Positions 1 to 11,495 of a stretch of 64,000 nt of DNA are shown one piece after another (positions within the stretch are counted from its first letter, which is position 1; each line of letters opens with the position of its first letter). Origin of the DNA: Brevibacterium sp. 239c (GTDB taxonomy: Bacteria > Actinomycetota > Actinomycetes > Actinomycetales > Brevibacteriaceae); assembly GCF_900169365.1 (NCBI RefSeq), contig NZ_FXZH01000005.1:1-64000 (forward strand), given 5' to 3'. The position numbers were made by a program, and so were the translations under genes. The notes beneath the pieces were generated by a model. It made no database searches. It was not told the DNA's origin and saw nothing but the letters and a program-made list of their open reading frames with translations.

Positions 1-333
1 CCGTGTCTCAGTCCCAGTGTGGCCGGTCGCCCTCTCAGGCCGGCTACCCGTCGTCGTCTTGGTGAGCCATTACCTCACCAACAAACTGATAGGCCGCGAG
101 CCCATCCCCAACCGAAAAAACTTTCCACAACCAAAGATGCCTTCGGTTGTCATATCCGGTATTAGACCCAGTTTCCCGGGCTTATCCCGAAGTCGGGGGC
201 AGGTTACTCACGTGTTACTCACCCGTTCGCCACTCATCCACCCAGAGCAAGCTGCGGGCTTCAGCGTTCGACTTGCATGTGTTAAGCACGCAGCCAGCGT
301 TCGTCCTGAGCCAGGATCAAACTCTCCATAAAA
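1..333 (-). rRNA. rrs: 16S ribosomal RNA, 5' end (partial)
   Basis: Read on the minus strand, this starts with the universal 16S 5' sequence (GGAGAGTTTGATCCTGGCTC) and continues through conserved blocks such as GTGGCGAACGGGTGAG and ACTGGGACTGAGACACGG, where the window cuts it. The mature 5' end is placed near 333 by analogy with other Gram-positive 16S genes and could be a few bases off. The gene is transcribed leftwards, in the same direction as tyrS and the arg operon. The variable-region sequence looks Brevibacterium-like from memory. The rest of the gene and any 23S/5S genes lie outside the window. Confidence 0.97.
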
Positions 334-410
334 AAATTATGTTACGAATGAATCCCAGCAAGACAGCCAACACTACGGTCACGGGGTGACCGCGGTCAGC
401 TTAAAAAAAT

Positions 411-472
411 CATGTTCACACACGCTGGCGTCACCACCCCGGCGAGGGGGCCGTGACTTGTGTGTGAACATG
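411..472 (-). other. rRNA leader processing stem (inverted repeat)
   Basis: A perfect 13-bp inverted repeat pairs 411-423 (CATGTTCACACAC) with 460-472 around a GC-rich centre. It lies about 80 bases before the 16S 5' end. Stems flanking 16S are the usual RNase III processing sites, and the matching 3' arm would be downstream of 16S, outside the window. A smaller hairpin (GGTCA-N5-TGACC, 377-391) lies between it and the gene. Confidence 0.6.
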
Positions 473-519
473 TGATTGTCTTACCAGAAAAATAATGTTT
501 CTGGCATCACTATCTGTTC

Positions 520-546
520 AAACAAATACGCTATTGGATTCTCAAA
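520..546 (-). promoter_or_regulatory. rrn leader antitermination-like element
   Basis: On the minus strand the sequence is TTTGAGAATCCAATAGCGTA followed by TTTGTTT. It closely resembles the conserved actinobacterial rRNA leader block of the type TTTGAGAACTCAATAGTGTG, which contains the boxA-like Nus-factor site. Its position, about 190 bases upstream of 16S, is as expected. A small hairpin (CCAGAAA / TTTCTGG, 484-504) follows it downstream. Confidence 0.6.
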
Positions 547-729
547 CCACACACACTCACCCGTCACCACACACCATCACAAAATGGCGGCGTACACCGG
601 GGGTGTCAGTTTCGATTGTTGTTGCCATCCGCAACCTGTCATGTACCGAACTCAAACTGTGTTTGTGCTGGTCATACCGGGTGAAAACTGTTCTCGAAGA
701 ACTCGTTTTCTGCGGGGCAACGAGATACA

Positions 730-759
730 ACTCTAGACCAGGCCAGCCGGTGCGTGCAA
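730..759 (-). promoter_or_regulatory. Possible rrn promoter
   Basis: On the minus strand a -35-like TTGCAC (754-759) and a -10-like TAGAGT (730-735) are 18 bases apart. They lie about 185 bases upstream of the leader element. This is the best sigma70-type pair I could find between the yccF-like gene and 16S. Additional rrn promoters may exist. No other gene is visible between 337 and 875, which I read as rRNA leader and promoter DNA. Confidence 0.3.
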
Positions 760-875
760 CTCGAAACCGGAAAACTCGACGTGACGCCCGTCACCAGGAC
801 AGTTGCGACAGCCTCGGGCCCCGGAATACCGGGGATCGAGGGCTGTGCGAGCCCCTCAAAACAGTGCGCGGACGG

Positions 876-1277
876 TCAGGCTCCGCGGTATCCGGGCATG
901 AGGGAGTTGCTGTCGACGATCTCCTTGCCCAGGGGCATGAGAGACACGGGGATGAGTTTGATGTTCGCCCATCCCAGCGGAATGCCGATGATCGAGACGA
1001 AGAGCGGGATCGAGGTCACCACGTGCCCGATGGCCAGCCAGATGCCGGCGACGATCACCCAGATGATGTTGCCCAGCGTCGTTGCGATACCTGCCGGCCT
1101 CGTTTCGATGACCTCACGGCCGAAGGGCCAGAGGGCATAGTTGCCGATCCGGAAGGAGGCGATTCCCCAGGGGATGGTGACGATGAGGATGCAGCAGATG
1201 ATACCGGCGAGGTAGTAGCCGAGTGCCAGCCACAGTCCGCTGAAGATGAACCAGATGATGTTGAGCAGCGTGCGCAT
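876..1277 (-). CDS. yccF: YccF-domain inner-membrane protein
   Basis: This 133-residue protein is almost entirely hydrophobic and has two similar halves. Each half contains a long membrane segment (about residues 4-37 and 69-100) followed by a short loop with an LWPFGREV or LMPLGKEI motif. That internal duplication and the IPWG/IPLG motifs are typical of YccF-domain proteins, whose molecular role is unknown to me beyond being a small membrane protein. AGGAGA stands two bases before the ATG. It lies between tyrS and the rRNA operon on the same strand. Confidence 0.85.
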   Translation of the reverse strand: MRTLLNIIWFIFSGLWLALGYYLAGIICCILIVTIPWGIASFRIGNYALWPFGREVIETRPAGIATTLGNIIWVIVAGIWLAIGHVVTSIPLFVSIIGIPLGWANIKLIPVSLMPLGKEIVDSNSLMPGYRGA

Positions 1278-1517
1278 GTTCTCCTCGTTTCGACGTAGTA
1301 CTGATATCAGTCTCGGTCACAACGCCGGTTGACGCCATGAGGCTGTCCAGATATCTCACGAATGACATCCCCCAGAGCTTCGAAGTCCCGAAGTCTCAAC
1401 CCGCCAGCCCGAGTACCGATACAAGTGAATGGCTTGTCATCGACGATCACAAGTCGTTCGCTTGTCCATTGCAGCTCGCCGTCGTCTCCGGTGCTTTCAC
1501 CGTGTCGATGGTGAATA

Positions 1518-1562
1518 CGACGACACCGTGCCCTCGAATCGATCAAGGACACGGTGTCGTCG
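1518..1562 (-). terminator. Hairpin downstream of tyrS
   Basis: A perfect 13-bp inverted repeat (CGACGACACCGTG at 1518-1530 and its complement at 1550-1562) with a 19-base loop begins 13 bases after the tyrS stop. There is no U-run after it on the minus strand, so it could be a weak intrinsic terminator or an RNA-processing stem. The rest of the 1278-1575 interval shows no convincing gene. Confidence 0.5.
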
Positions 1563-1575
1563 GCAATCATGGTGC

Positions 1576-2862
1576 TCAGCTGATGATGTCAACAGCCCCC
1601 AGGGTCTTCTTTCCCCGACGCAGGAGGATCACTCCTCCGCCTTCGGTGGGGAGCACCTCGGCGGGGGTCAGGGTCTGGTCGTCACCGGTGACCTTGACGT
1701 TGTTGACGTAGGCACCGCCGTCCTTGATGGCTCGACGTGCCTCGCCCTTGGACTTCACGATGCCGGCGGTCACGAACGCGTCGGCCACGGGTACACCCTC
1801 GGCCAACTGGGCCGAGCTGACATCGCCGCGAGGAAGTTCGGATGTCGCAGCCCCCAGGGTGGAGGCATCGAGACTGGCCAGCTCTCCCCCACCGAACAGG
1901 GCAGAAGCCGCAGCGATCGCCTGCTCGTATTTCTCCTTGCCGTGGACCAGAGTCGTCACATCCTCGGCCAGCACCTTTTGGGCCAGGCGAGTGTGTGGAG
2001 CCGCGGTGAACTCGGCCTCGATCTGCTCAATCTCCTCGAGCGAACGGAAGGAGAACACCTTGAGGTACTTCACGACATCGCGGTCATCGGCGTTGAGCCA
2101 GAACTGGCTGAACGCGTATGGGCTGGTCAGGCTCTCGTCCAACCACACGGTGCCGGACTCGGTCTTGCCGAACTTGGTGCCGTCGGCCTTGGTGATCAGC
2201 GGTGTGGCCAGGGCATGGACACTGTGCTGTTCGACGCGGCGGATGAGGTCGACACCCGAAGTCAGGTTGCCCCACTGGTCGGAACCACCGGTCTGCAGGG
2301 AGCAGCCGTAGCGGCGGTGGAGTTCGAGGTAGTCGTTGCCCTGCAGCACCTGGTACGAGAACTCCGTGAAGGAGATTCCTGCTTCGCTGTTGAGGCGAGC
2401 CGAGACCGATTCCTTGGCCAGCATTCGGTTCATCGGGAAGTGCTTGCCGATGTCGCGGAGAAAATCGATGGCCGACATCTCGGATGTCCACTCGTAGTTG
2501 TTGACGACCTGCGCGGCATTCGGACCGCTGAAGTCGAGGAACTTCTCGACCTGTGCCCGGATCTTTTCCAACCATTCCTCGACGACCTCGCGCGGGTTGA
2601 GCGTGCGCTCTCCCGACATACGGGGGTCACCGATGAGCCCGGTTGCTCCGCCGACGAGGGCCAGGGGGTTGTGTCCTGCCTTCTGCAGACGCGCGGCGGT
2701 GATGAGCTGGACCAGGTTGCCCATGTGCAGGCTGGGTGCGGTGGGATCGAAACCGACATAATAGGTCAGCGATTCCTCATTGAGAGCCTTCTGCAGGGCG
2801 GCTTCGTCGGTCGAAACCGAGACGAGGCCACGGGCCTTGAGTTCACTGAAGATGTCGGTCAC
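1576..2862 (-). CDS. tyrS: Tyrosyl-tRNA synthetase
   Basis: This class I aminoacyl-tRNA synthetase of 428 residues charges tRNA-Tyr in the cytoplasm. The HIGH-type motif is HMGN (residues 46-49, after YVGFDPTAPSL) and the KMSKS-type motif is KFGKT (230-234). The tyrosine/tRNA pocket signature GGSDQWGN is at about 192-199, and an S4 RNA-binding domain occupies the C-terminus. A longer frame runs upstream to 2985, but the GTG at 2862 is preferred: it is preceded by AAAGGA, and family homology begins there (TDIFSELKARGLV). It sits between the GIY-YIG gene and the yccF-like gene, in the usual Micrococcales position near rrn. Confidence 0.96.
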   Translation of the reverse strand: MTDIFSELKARGLVSVSTDEAALQKALNEESLTYYVGFDPTAPSLHMGNLVQLITAARLQKAGHNPLALVGGATGLIGDPRMSGERTLNPREVVEEWLEKIRAQVEKFLDFSGPNAAQVVNNYEWTSEMSAIDFLRDIGKHFPMNRMLAKESVSARLNSEAGISFTEFSYQVLQGNDYLELHRRYGCSLQTGGSDQWGNLTSGVDLIRRVEQHSVHALATPLITKADGTKFGKTESGTVWLDESLTSPYAFSQFWLNADDRDVVKYLKVFSFRSLEEIEQIEAEFTAAPHTRLAQKVLAEDVTTLVHGKEKYEQAIAAASALFGGGELASLDASTLGAATSELPRGDVSSAQLAEGVPVADAFVTAGIVKSKGEARRAIKDGGAYVNNVKVTGDDQTLTPAEVLPTEGGGVILLRRGKKTLGAVDIIS

Positions 2863-3051
2863 TATTGTCCTTTCGAGTCCGAGTAACCGTCTATGAGTAC
2901 GGTCATTCGAGAATGTGCACAGCCGATCGTTCGCCTGCTGTCTCAATTCTACTGGCAGGCACGAGCGTGCCGGAAACGGCCACACGCCCTGGGTACTCCG
3001 TCTTTGCCCAATACGCTTGCCCGGCGTCAGCCTTCCAGAATGCTGACAAAC

Positions 3052-3891
3052 TCAGTTCTTGTTGAAACCGAACTGTCGGGAGAGGAGCGCCGATTTGAAG
3101 TGTGATTCTGCCGCATTGATCTGATCTTCTGGAACCTCCGGGCCGAAAACTCGGAGCAGACTGAATTGAAAACTAGCAGAGGTGGCCATACCGACCTCGG
3201 AAAGTTCGCGAAGCGCTACATTCCCTCCGTGCCCAGATTTCCAATAACTGCGCCACCGACCAAGGATTCTCTCTCGGCCGTCTGCCTTGCCGACGTACTG
3301 ACGACCGGAGTTTCGATCAGTGATGAGGTAGATCCCCTGCACGGATTCCAAGGCAGTCCGCCAATCCCTGTATCTGGCATCTTCAATGACTAACCCCAAA
3401 GTCGAATAGTCGACGATCAAGTTGTCGAAGCCAGGAAACGCCTCACGTTGTGGATCCGCAATTTCAAGAACCTTGAAGGACTCGGCCAGTTGGCCTCGCT
3501 TCGCCCAGTTGACCGGGTCACGAGACCATTCAATCGTCAGCCTTCTCCGAAAGTTTTCAAGAGCGCGTGAGATGCGGAGGTCGAAGTACCGGCGTTGAGC
3601 GTCGCTCTCTTCCGGAAGCTCACCAAAGTTGTCGTGGGCAGTGAGGAATCGCGAGCGAAGTCCGCCTTCAGCTATGAAGCTCAGCCATAGGGCGGGTGGT
3701 TGAGATCCAATTTTGTTTCCGTGAGATTGCCGTCGGGTATAAGCCAGGATGCTGTCGTCCGTCAGGTCGGCTTCAGTTGCCAGTCCATCCGCATTGTAGG
3801 TGTGACGGATGACAAGAACGTCGCTCGGGCTGATCCCGGCCGCGGCGAACAAGTGTCCAAGTTTCAGTTCTCCAGATATTGAGCTTTCCAA
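3052..3891 (-). CDS. GIY-YIG nuclease-domain protein
   Basis: The protein has 279 residues. The C-terminal 95 residues show the GIY-YIG core: GIYLI (186-190), YVG (199-201), the arginine region RERILGRWRSYW, the catalytic-type Glu in AAESHFK (E262), and a terminal FGFNKN like the LN motif of the family. The first 180 residues are not recognised; they include an IRHTYN segment and a charged helical stretch. The start is a TTG with AAAGGA eight bases upstream, and no ATG or GTG is available earlier in the frame. The family cuts DNA, but the substrate is unknown here. It splits the otherwise contiguous arg operon - tyrS block, so it may be an acquired nuclease or defence gene. Confidence 0.8.
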   Translation of the reverse strand: MESSISGELKLGHLFAAAGISPSDVLVIRHTYNADGLATEADLTDDSILAYTRRQSHGNKIGSQPPALWLSFIAEGGLRSRFLTAHDNFGELPEESDAQRRYFDLRISRALENFRRRLTIEWSRDPVNWAKRGQLAESFKVLEIADPQREAFPGFDNLIVDYSTLGLVIEDARYRDWRTALESVQGIYLITDRNSGRQYVGKADGRERILGRWRSYWKSGHGGNVALRELSEVGMATSASFQFSLLRVFGPEVPEDQINAAESHFKSALLSRQFGFNKN

Positions 3892-3957
3892 AGACTCGAT
3901 CCTTTCACTTGGGCCTTGCTGACACGCGTTCAGCCATCCAGCGAACGATGATCGGTA

Positions 3958-5412
<1,455 letters not shown>

Positions 5413-5455
5413 TCACCGGTCTTTTCGTCATCGTTCGTTGTCATTGTCTCAGGCT

Positions 5456-5989
5456 TTATCCCTCGCCGAGGCCGCCAGCCGCGTATTCGAGGAACGTCTC
5501 CGCCAAGGCTTGTCCCCCGACTGTGGAGTCGGCAATGACGAGAACAGTGTCATCGCCGGCGATGGTGCCGAAGATCCCGGTCATCGAGGAGCGGTCGATG
5601 GCCGAAGCCAAGTACTGGGCGGCGCCGGGCGGTGTGCGCAGTACGACCATGTCCTTCTGTGCGGCCGCGGAGACGAGGAGTTCTTCGAGCAACCGGGGCA
5701 GCTTGGCATCGAGGCTGTCGCCGGTCGATTGCTGCAGGGACCGATCCCCACCCTCACCGGGGACGGCGTAGACGGATCCGGCGGTGGACCGGATCTTCAC
5801 GGCCCCCACCTCGGCGAGGTCGCGTGAGAGTGTCGCCTGGGTGACGGTGATGCCCATCGTTGCCAGGTTCTCGGCCAGGTCGATCTGGGAATGCACGGAC
5901 TTGCGGGTGATGAGATCGATGATCTTCTGCTGCCGCGCAGTCTTGGTCAGCGGTGCCGAGTTCGTCGGTGATGTGGGGTTCTCGCTCAT
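5456..5989 (-). CDS. argR: Arginine repressor ArgR
   Basis: This 177-residue regulator has an N-terminal winged-helix DNA-binding domain (RQQKIIDLI..., with the SQIDLAENL and [10 protein letters not shown] helices). Its C-terminal oligomerisation and arginine-binding domain includes [15 protein letters not shown]. The family represses arginine synthesis genes as a hexamer when arginine is bound. The gene starts inside the argF stop (ATGA overlap, 5986-5989), so it is translationally coupled. Its likely operator is in front of argC. Confidence 0.96.
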   Translation of the reverse strand: MSENPTSPTNSAPLTKTARQQKIIDLITRKSVHSQIDLAENLATMGITVTQATLSRDLAEVGAVKIRSTAGSVYAVPGEGGDRSLQQSTGDSLDAKLPRLLEELLVSAAAQKDMVVLRTPPGAAQYLASAIDRSSMTGIFGTIAGDDTVLVIADSTVGGQALAETFLEYAAGGLGEG

Positions 5990-6909
5990 CGCTTCTCCAG
6001 CAGGAATGTCATGAGTGCCTTCTGTGCGTGGAGTCTGTTCTCGGCTTCATCGAAGACCACCGAGGCGGGACCGTCGATGACCTCGGCCGTGACCTCTTTG
6101 CCCCGGTAGGCGGGCAGGCAGTGGAGGAAGATCGGGTCGTTGCCGAGGTTCATGAGCTCTTGTGAGACTTGGTACTTCACGAAGGGTGAGGCTTCGTCAT
6201 CGCGCCCGGTCGAATCCTGGCCCATGGACACCCAGGTGTCGGTGACAAGGACATCGGCGCCCTGGGCGGCAGCCACGGGGTCGTCGGTGACCGTGACGGA
6301 TCCGCCGGTGGTCTGCGCGAGTTCGTTCGCCTCAGCGATGATCTCGGCGGCCGGTTGGTAGTCGGCGGGGGCGGCGATGCGCACGTGCATGCCGGCGTTG
6401 ACTCCGCCGAGGACGTAGGAGTTGGCCATGTTGTTGGCCCCATCGCCGTAGTAGGTCATGGTCTGACCGGCGACGTCGCCGCGGTGTTCGCGGATCGTGA
6501 GCAGGTCGGCCAGGATCTGGCAGGGATGGTAGTCATCGGACAGTGAGTTGATGACCGGGACGCTGGAGTTCTGTGCCATCTCTTCCAGGCCAGCTTGGGC
6601 GTAGGTGCGCCAGACGATCGCCGAGACCATGCGCGACATCACCTGGGCGGTGTCGGCGATGGATTCCTTGTGTCCCAGCTGCGCCTCGCCGGGGTTGATG
6701 ATGAGCGGCTGTCCGCCAAGCGCGGCGATTCCGGCGGCGAAGGACACCCGGGTCCTCGTTGAAGTTTTGTCGAAGATGACGGCTGCGGTCTGTGGTCCGG
6801 CCAACGGGGTGCGCGAGTACGGGGCGGCTTTGAGTTCGAGCGCGAGATCGAGGACTTGTGCTTGTTCGGCCGGGGTGAGGTCGGTGTCCTTGAGGAAATG
6901 CCGTGTCAT
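5986..6909 (-). CDS. argF: Ornithine carbamoyltransferase
   Basis: It makes citrulline from ornithine and carbamoyl phosphate. The 307-residue protein shows the carbamoyl-phosphate loop STRTRVSF, the catalytic HCLPAYRG motif, and an ornithine-side segment near [11 protein letters not shown] is preceded by AAAGGACACACC. It lies 93 bases after argD and overlaps argR by four bases. Confidence 0.97.
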   Translation of the reverse strand: MTRHFLKDTDLTPAEQAQVLDLALELKAAPYSRTPLAGPQTAAVIFDKTSTRTRVSFAAGIAALGGQPLIINPGEAQLGHKESIADTAQVMSRMVSAIVWRTYAQAGLEEMAQNSSVPVINSLSDDYHPCQILADLLTIREHRGDVAGQTMTYYGDGANNMANSYVLGGVNAGMHVRIAAPADYQPAAEIIAEANELAQTTGGSVTVTDDPVAAAQGADVLVTDTWVSMGQDSTGRDDEASPFVKYQVSQELMNLGNDPIFLHCLPAYRGKEVTAEVIDGPASVVFDEAENRLHAQKALMTFLLEKR

Positions 6910-7002
6910 GGTGTGTCCTTTGTCAGTCTGTGTGGGGCAAACGGGCGGTGAAGGTCGATAGCCCGGTCGCCGAGGTGGCCGCTGTGTGGGCGGCGAACGT
7001 GT

Positions 7003-8220
7003 TCAGCCGTGCAGCAGTCCGGGCAGGGCCTGAAGGAACGGTGCGAGATCGTCTTTCGTGATGATCAGCGGTGGTGCCAGGCGCAGGCGTCCGGGTGCGA
7101 CGGGGTTGATGATGAACCCGGCCTCAAGCGCGCGGGCGGCGATCGCCTTTTCATCGAGGCCCTCGGCCAATTCGAGGCCCAGTAGCAGTCCGGTGCCGGT
7201 GACCTTCTCGATTCCCTCGATGCCCAGCAGCTGTTCGCTCAGCCAGGCCCCAGTGTCGCGGGTGTGGGCGAGCAGGTTCTCGGTCTCGATGGTCTCGAGC
7301 ACGGCCAGTCCCGCCGCGCAGGCGATCGGGTTCCCGCCGAAGGTGGTCCCGTGCTGTCCGGCTTCAAGGAGTTTGGTGTTGGCATCGCCCACGGTGATGG
7401 TGGCCCCGATCGGCATGCCTCCGCCCAGCCCCTTCGCCGAGGTGATGATGTCGGGGAAGACGCCTTCGCCGATCTCCGGGTCCTGGTGGGCGAACCACGA
7501 ACCGGTCCGCGCCACACCGGACTGGACCTCGTCGAGAACGAGAAGGGCCCCGGCCTCGCGGGTGAGTTCACGGACCTTGGTGAGGTATCCGGCCGGGTGT
7601 TGCCGGACTCCGACCTCGCCCTGGATGGGTTCTATGAAGACGGCGGCAGTGGTGTCGTTGATGGCAGCGGCGAGCGCGTCGACGTCCCCGTAGGGAATAT
7701 GGACGACGCCGGGTACTCCGGGTGCGAAGGGCTCGCGGTAGGCGGCCTTGGCCGTCAGTGCGAGTGCGCCCATGGTCCGGCCGTGGAAGGCACCTTCGAT
7801 GGCGATGATGATCGGGCGTGATCCACCCCCAGCGCGGCGGGCCATCTTGAAGGCGGCCTCGTTGGCTTCAGCACCGGAGTTTGAGAAGAACACGGCCGAA
7901 CCGCTGGGCAGGTCGAGGACCTCGTGAAGTTTGGACGCGAGCGCGATCTGCGGTGGGGAGGTGAAGAAGTTCGAAATGTGGCCCAGGGTCGACGCCTGCT
8001 CAGTGATGGCCTTGACCCAGGCGGGGTGGCAGTGACCGAGTGCGTTGACGGCGATGCCGGCCAGCAGGTCGAGGTATTCCTTGCCCGAGGCGTCCCACGC
8101 GTGCACGCCCGCTCCGCGGACGAGGTCGAGCTGGGGTGAGCCGAAGACCGGTGAGAGGACGCGGGAGAAGTCGTCGCGCCAGGTCTGGGCCTGGTCTGTC
8201 ACAGTGTTTGTCTCATTCAT
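7003..8220 (-). CDS. argD: Acetylornithine aminotransferase
   Basis: This class III PLP-dependent aminotransferase of 405 residues transfers the amino group from glutamate to N-acetylglutamate semialdehyde. The PLP-lysine motif [12 protein letters not shown] and the upstream VLDEVQSG motif are clear. The frame is open to 8394, but the ATG at 8220 (MNETNTV) fits the family length. It makes an eight-base overlap with the end of argB, as expected for a coupled operon. Confidence 0.96.
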   Translation of the reverse strand: MNETNTVTDQAQTWRDDFSRVLSPVFGSPQLDLVRGAGVHAWDASGKEYLDLLAGIAVNALGHCHPAWVKAITEQASTLGHISNFFTSPPQIALASKLHEVLDLPSGSAVFFSNSGAEANEAAFKMARRAGGGSRPIIIAIEGAFHGRTMGALALTAKAAYREPFAPGVPGVVHIPYGDVDALAAAINDTTAAVFIEPIQGEVGVRQHPAGYLTKVRELTREAGALLVLDEVQSGVARTGSWFAHQDPEIGEGVFPDIITSAKGLGGGMPIGATITVGDANTKLLEAGQHGTTFGGNPIACAAGLAVLETIETENLLAHTRDTGAWLSEQLLGIEGIEKVTGTGLLLGLELAEGLDEKAIAARALEAGFIINPVAPGRLRLAPPLIITKDDLAPFLQALPGLLHG

Positions 8221-9214
8221 CGTTCGTCTCCTCCGTGCTTGTCTCGTGTCCCTCGCCCTTGTGTCCATCCCCCAGTGGTGCGGGTTCGACGACGGCGTCT
8301 TCGACCATGGTGCCGATGCCCTCGGAGGTAAAGACCTCGAGGAGGAGTGAGTGTGCCATCCGGCCGTCGATGATGTGGGCCTGTTGGACCCCATGCTCGA
8401 TGGCCTCGAGGGCCGCGGTCATCTTCGGGATCATTCCCGCGTCGAGGCTGGGCAGCAGTTCACGCAGCTTCTTCGGGCCGATGCGTGAGATCAGGCTCGA
8501 GGTATCGGGCCAGTTGGCGTAGAGGCCGGGCACATCGGTGAGCATGATCAGTTTGTCGGCCCTGAGTGCCTTCGCCACCGCCGAGGCGGCGAGATCGGCG
8601 TTGATGTTCAGGGGCTTGCCGGCCTCACCGTCGATCTCCGAGGCGATCGAGCAGATGACGGGCACCCGCCCGGCGTCGAGGAGCTCGGTGAGCACGGTGG
8701 TGTTGACCTCGGCGATCTCACCAACCCGACCGAGGTCGATGACCTCACCGTCCACCTCGGCGTGGGTCTTGTGCGCCAGCAGAAGGTCTGCGTCCTCACC
8801 GGAGAGCCCGATGGCGGCATTGCCGTTCTGGTTGATGCGGGAGACGATGTCGCGGTTGACCTGGCCGGAGAGGACCATGCGGATGACCTCGGCGGCTTCC
8901 TCACTCGTGACCCTCTGGCCGGCCTTAAACTCGCTTTCAATACCCAAGCGAGCCAGCATCTTCGTGATCTGGGGTCCGCCGCCGTGGACGACGACAGGTC
9001 GGATGCCCGCGAAGCGCAGGAACGCGATGTCATCGGCGAAGGACTGCTGGAGCTCCGGGGAGATCATCGCGTTGCCGCCGTACTTGATGACGATCGTGGC
9101 ACCGGCGAAGGTCTTGATCCACGGCAGCGCCTCGGTCAGGGCTTCGGCCTTGACCTGGGCGGCGGCAAGCCGGGCGGCCGTGGACTTCGTGGACATGTCG
9201 TGTGGGTTGCTCAT
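8213..9214 (-). CDS. argB: Acetylglutamate kinase
   Basis: It phosphorylates N-acetylglutamate, usually the arginine-inhibited control step. The 333-residue protein contains the amino-acid-kinase start motif KYGGNAM, the VVHGGGPQI loop and LTDVPGLY near the ATP site. The start at 9214 overlaps the argJ stop as ATGA; an alternative ATG at 9196 is possible. The C-terminal tail after about residue 300 is acidic and low in homology signals, so it is slightly longer than many relatives. Confidence 0.96.
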   Translation of the reverse strand: MSNPHDMSTKSTAARLAAAQVKAEALTEALPWIKTFAGATIVIKYGGNAMISPELQQSFADDIAFLRFAGIRPVVVHGGGPQITKMLARLGIESEFKAGQRVTSEEAAEVIRMVLSGQVNRDIVSRINQNGNAAIGLSGEDADLLLAHKTHAEVDGEVIDLGRVGEIAEVNTTVLTELLDAGRVPVICSIASEIDGEAGKPLNINADLAASAVAKALRADKLIMLTDVPGLYANWPDTSSLISRIGPKKLRELLPSLDAGMIPKMTAALEAIEHGVQQAHIIDGRMAHSLLLEVFTSEGIGTMVEDAVVEPAPLGDGHKGEGHETSTEETNDE

Positions 9215-10389
9215 GTGGAGTAGGCGCTGTTCTCTTCGACGTAATCGTGGGTGAGGTCCGAGGTCCAGACCGTGGCGGTGTGATCTCCTGCGTGGAGGTC
9301 GATGACGACGTCGACGTTGCGGTCGAATGTGACCTTCTCCGGGTCCTCATAGGGACCAGAGGCCCGGCACACCTCGGTGCCGTTGATGATCACGTCGATG
9401 GCCGTGGGGTCGAAGCTCGCCGAGGTGGTACCCACCTGGGCGACGACGCGTCCCCAGTTCGGGTCCTGACCGAAGATCGCTGCCTTGAACAGGGCCGAAC
9501 GGGACACGGAGCGGGAGACCTCGACAGCCTCGGCCTCACTGGCCGCACCCTGAGTGGTGATCGCGATGTCGTGGTGAGCGCCTTCGGCATCGACGTGAAG
9601 TTGGTGCATGAGGTCGAGGCAGAGTTCGCGCAGTAAGGTGGTGAACTCGTCCACGTCGACGGCGGCATCGTGGGCGCCGGAGGACATGAGGATGACGGTG
9701 TCGTTCGTCGACATGCAGCCGTCGGTGTCGAGGCGGTCGAAGCTCTGACTTGTCGAGGCACGCAGAGCCTGGTCGAGCACGGTCTGGTCGAGACCAGCAT
9801 CTGTGGTGATGACGACGAGCATCGTGGCGAGTCCGGGTGCGAGCATGCCAGCACCCTTGGCCATCCCGCCGATCGTGAACCCGCTGGAACCGGTGCGGCT
9901 GGCGGTCTTCGCGACGGTGTCGGTGGTCATGATCGCCTCGGCAGCGGACTGTCCGGCTTCGACGCTGGTATAGGCCGCGGCGACGAGTGGGGCGAGGTTG
10001 TTCACGATCGAGTCGCGGAAGTCCTGTCCGCCGACACCGATGAGTCCGGTCGAGCAGACGAGCACGTCCTCTGCCTGGGTATCGATGCCGGCGTCGGTGA
10101 GGAGTCCGGCGGTGGTCTGCGCGGTCAGCGTGGTGGTCTCGTAGCCGAAGTCACCGGTGTAGCAGTTCGCTCCCCCGGAGTTGAGGACCACGGCGCGAGC
10201 TTGCCCGTTGGCCGAGGCTTTCTGCGACCACAGGACGGGGTTGGCTTTGCACCGGTTCGAGGTGTAGACGGCGGCGACGGCGGTGTCGGGTCCGTTGTTG
10301 ATGACCAGGGAGAGGTCTTTGGTGCCAGAGGGTTTGAGTCCTGCGGTGAGTCCGGCGGCGGTGAAGCCGAGTGGGGCGGTGACGCTCAT
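9211..10389 (-). CDS. argJ: Bifunctional ornithine acetyltransferase / N-acetylglutamate synthase
   Basis: ArgJ recycles the acetyl group between N-acetylornithine and glutamate. The 392-residue precursor has the self-cleavage motif [14 protein letters not shown], where the Thr after Ala becomes the N-terminal nucleophile of the beta chain. The start at 10389 ([13 protein letters not shown]) gives a normal ArgJ length and an ATGA overlap with argC. The longer open frame upstream is inside argC and is not used. Confidence 0.96.
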   Translation of the reverse strand: MSVTAPLGFTAAGLTAGLKPSGTKDLSLVINNGPDTAVAAVYTSNRCKANPVLWSQKASANGQARAVVLNSGGANCYTGDFGYETTTLTAQTTAGLLTDAGIDTQAEDVLVCSTGLIGVGGQDFRDSIVNNLAPLVAAAYTSVEAGQSAAEAIMTTDTVAKTASRTGSSGFTIGGMAKGAGMLAPGLATMLVVITTDAGLDQTVLDQALRASTSQSFDRLDTDGCMSTNDTVILMSSGAHDAAVDVDEFTTLLRELCLDLMHQLHVDAEGAHHDIAITTQGAASEAEAVEVSRSVSRSALFKAAIFGQDPNWGRVVAQVGTTSASFDPTAIDVIINGTEVCRASGPYEDPEKVTFDRNVDVVIDLHAGDHTATVWTSDLTHDYVEENSAYST

Positions 10390-11495
10390 GGGGCGACTCC
10401 TTCGAGGGGAAGGGCGGTGGTCTCGTCGAGACCGAGGGCCAGGTGGATGGATTGGATGGCTTGTCCAGCCGTGCCGCGGACCAGGTTGTCCAGTGCCACG
10501 ACGACGAGGATTGTTGAGGCCCGTTCGTCGACGGTGAACTGGATCTGCGCAACGTTCGATCCGGTGGTGGCAGCGGTCTGTGGCCACTGGCCGTCGGGCA
10601 GGACTCGGACGAAGGGTTCGTCGGCATAAGCATCATCGAAAGTTTGGCGAATCTGCTCCACCCTTGCTTCCGCTGTGATCTCCTCGTGCTTTCCCTTCCA
10701 AATGCGATCCCCGAAGTCGGCCGTAATGGTCGCGAGAATCCCCCGGGCCATCGGCACGAGTGTCGGGGTGAAGGAGATGCGGGTGGGGCCGTCAGCGGCG
10801 TCGGCGCCGATGACGCCGTTGAGGTTCTGTTCGATCTCGGGCACGTGGCGGTGGGTGCCACCTGTGCCGTACGGCGACGCGTTGCCGAGGACTTCGGCGG
10901 CGGTGAGATGCGGTTTGAGTGCCTTGCCTGCACCGGAAACACCGTTGGCGAGGACTGCGTTGAGTCCGGCGGGAGCGGCAAGTCCCGCTTGGATGAGCGG
11001 TGCGAGTCCGAGGCTCACGGCGGTGACATTGCAGCCGGGCACGGCGATGCGATTCGTGGACTTCAGGGCCTCGCGCTGTTTGGTGCCGTCGGCGGTCAGC
11101 AGTTCGGGCAGACCGTAGGTCCAGGTGCCCTGGTGTTCCGAGCCGTAGAACTTCTCCCACGCGGATGCGCTGATGAGGCGATGGTCGGCGGCGAGATCGA
11201 CGATGAGGGTGTCGGGGCTCGTGGATTCGAGTTCGGAGGCGATCTGTCCGGACTGACCGTGCGGGAGCGCAAGGATGACGACATCGTGGCCGGCGAGCAC
11301 CTCGGCGGTGGACTCTTGGATCACAAGATCAGAGAATCGGGGAAGATGGGGTTGATGTCGGCCGAGCTTCTCACCCGCGGTGGAATGTCCGCACACCGTG
11401 GTGACGTTCAAGTGGGGGTGAGTGCTCAGCAGCCGGAGGACCTCTCCCCCGGCATATCCGGTAGCACCGGAGACGGCAACCGTAAGATCATTCAT
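10386..11495 (-). CDS. argC: N-acetyl-gamma-glutamyl-phosphate reductase
   Basis: This NADPH-dependent reductase of 369 residues is the first gene of the arg operon. The Rossmann start GATGYAGGEVLRLL and the active-site cysteine in PGCNVTAVSLGL (PGCYPT in many relatives) are present. Its ATG is only seven bases downstream of a TATAGT -10 element and has no ribosome-binding site, so the transcript is probably leaderless. It is followed by argJ, argB, argD, argF, argR and argH, with overlaps at most junctions. Confidence 0.96.
   Translation of the reverse strand: MNDLTVAVSGATGYAGGEVLRLLSTHPHLNVTTVCGHSTAGEKLGRHQPHLPRFSDLVIQESTAEVLAGHDVVILALPHGQSGQIASELESTSPDTLIVDLAADHRLISASAWEKFYGSEHQGTWTYGLPELLTADGTKQREALKSTNRIAVPGCNVTAVSLGLAPLIQAGLAAPAGLNAVLANGVSGAGKALKPHLTAAEVLGNASPYGTGGTHRHVPEIEQNLNGVIGADAADGPTRISFTPTLVPMARGILATITADFGDRIWKGKHEEITAEARVEQIRQTFDDAYADEPFVRVLPDGQWPQTAATTGSNVAQIQFTVDERASTILVVVALDNLVRGTAGQAIQSIHLALGLDETTALPLEGVAP

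Noticed and set aside
1429-2886. 485-codon plus-strand frame
   Set aside because: It is the antisense shadow of tyrS.
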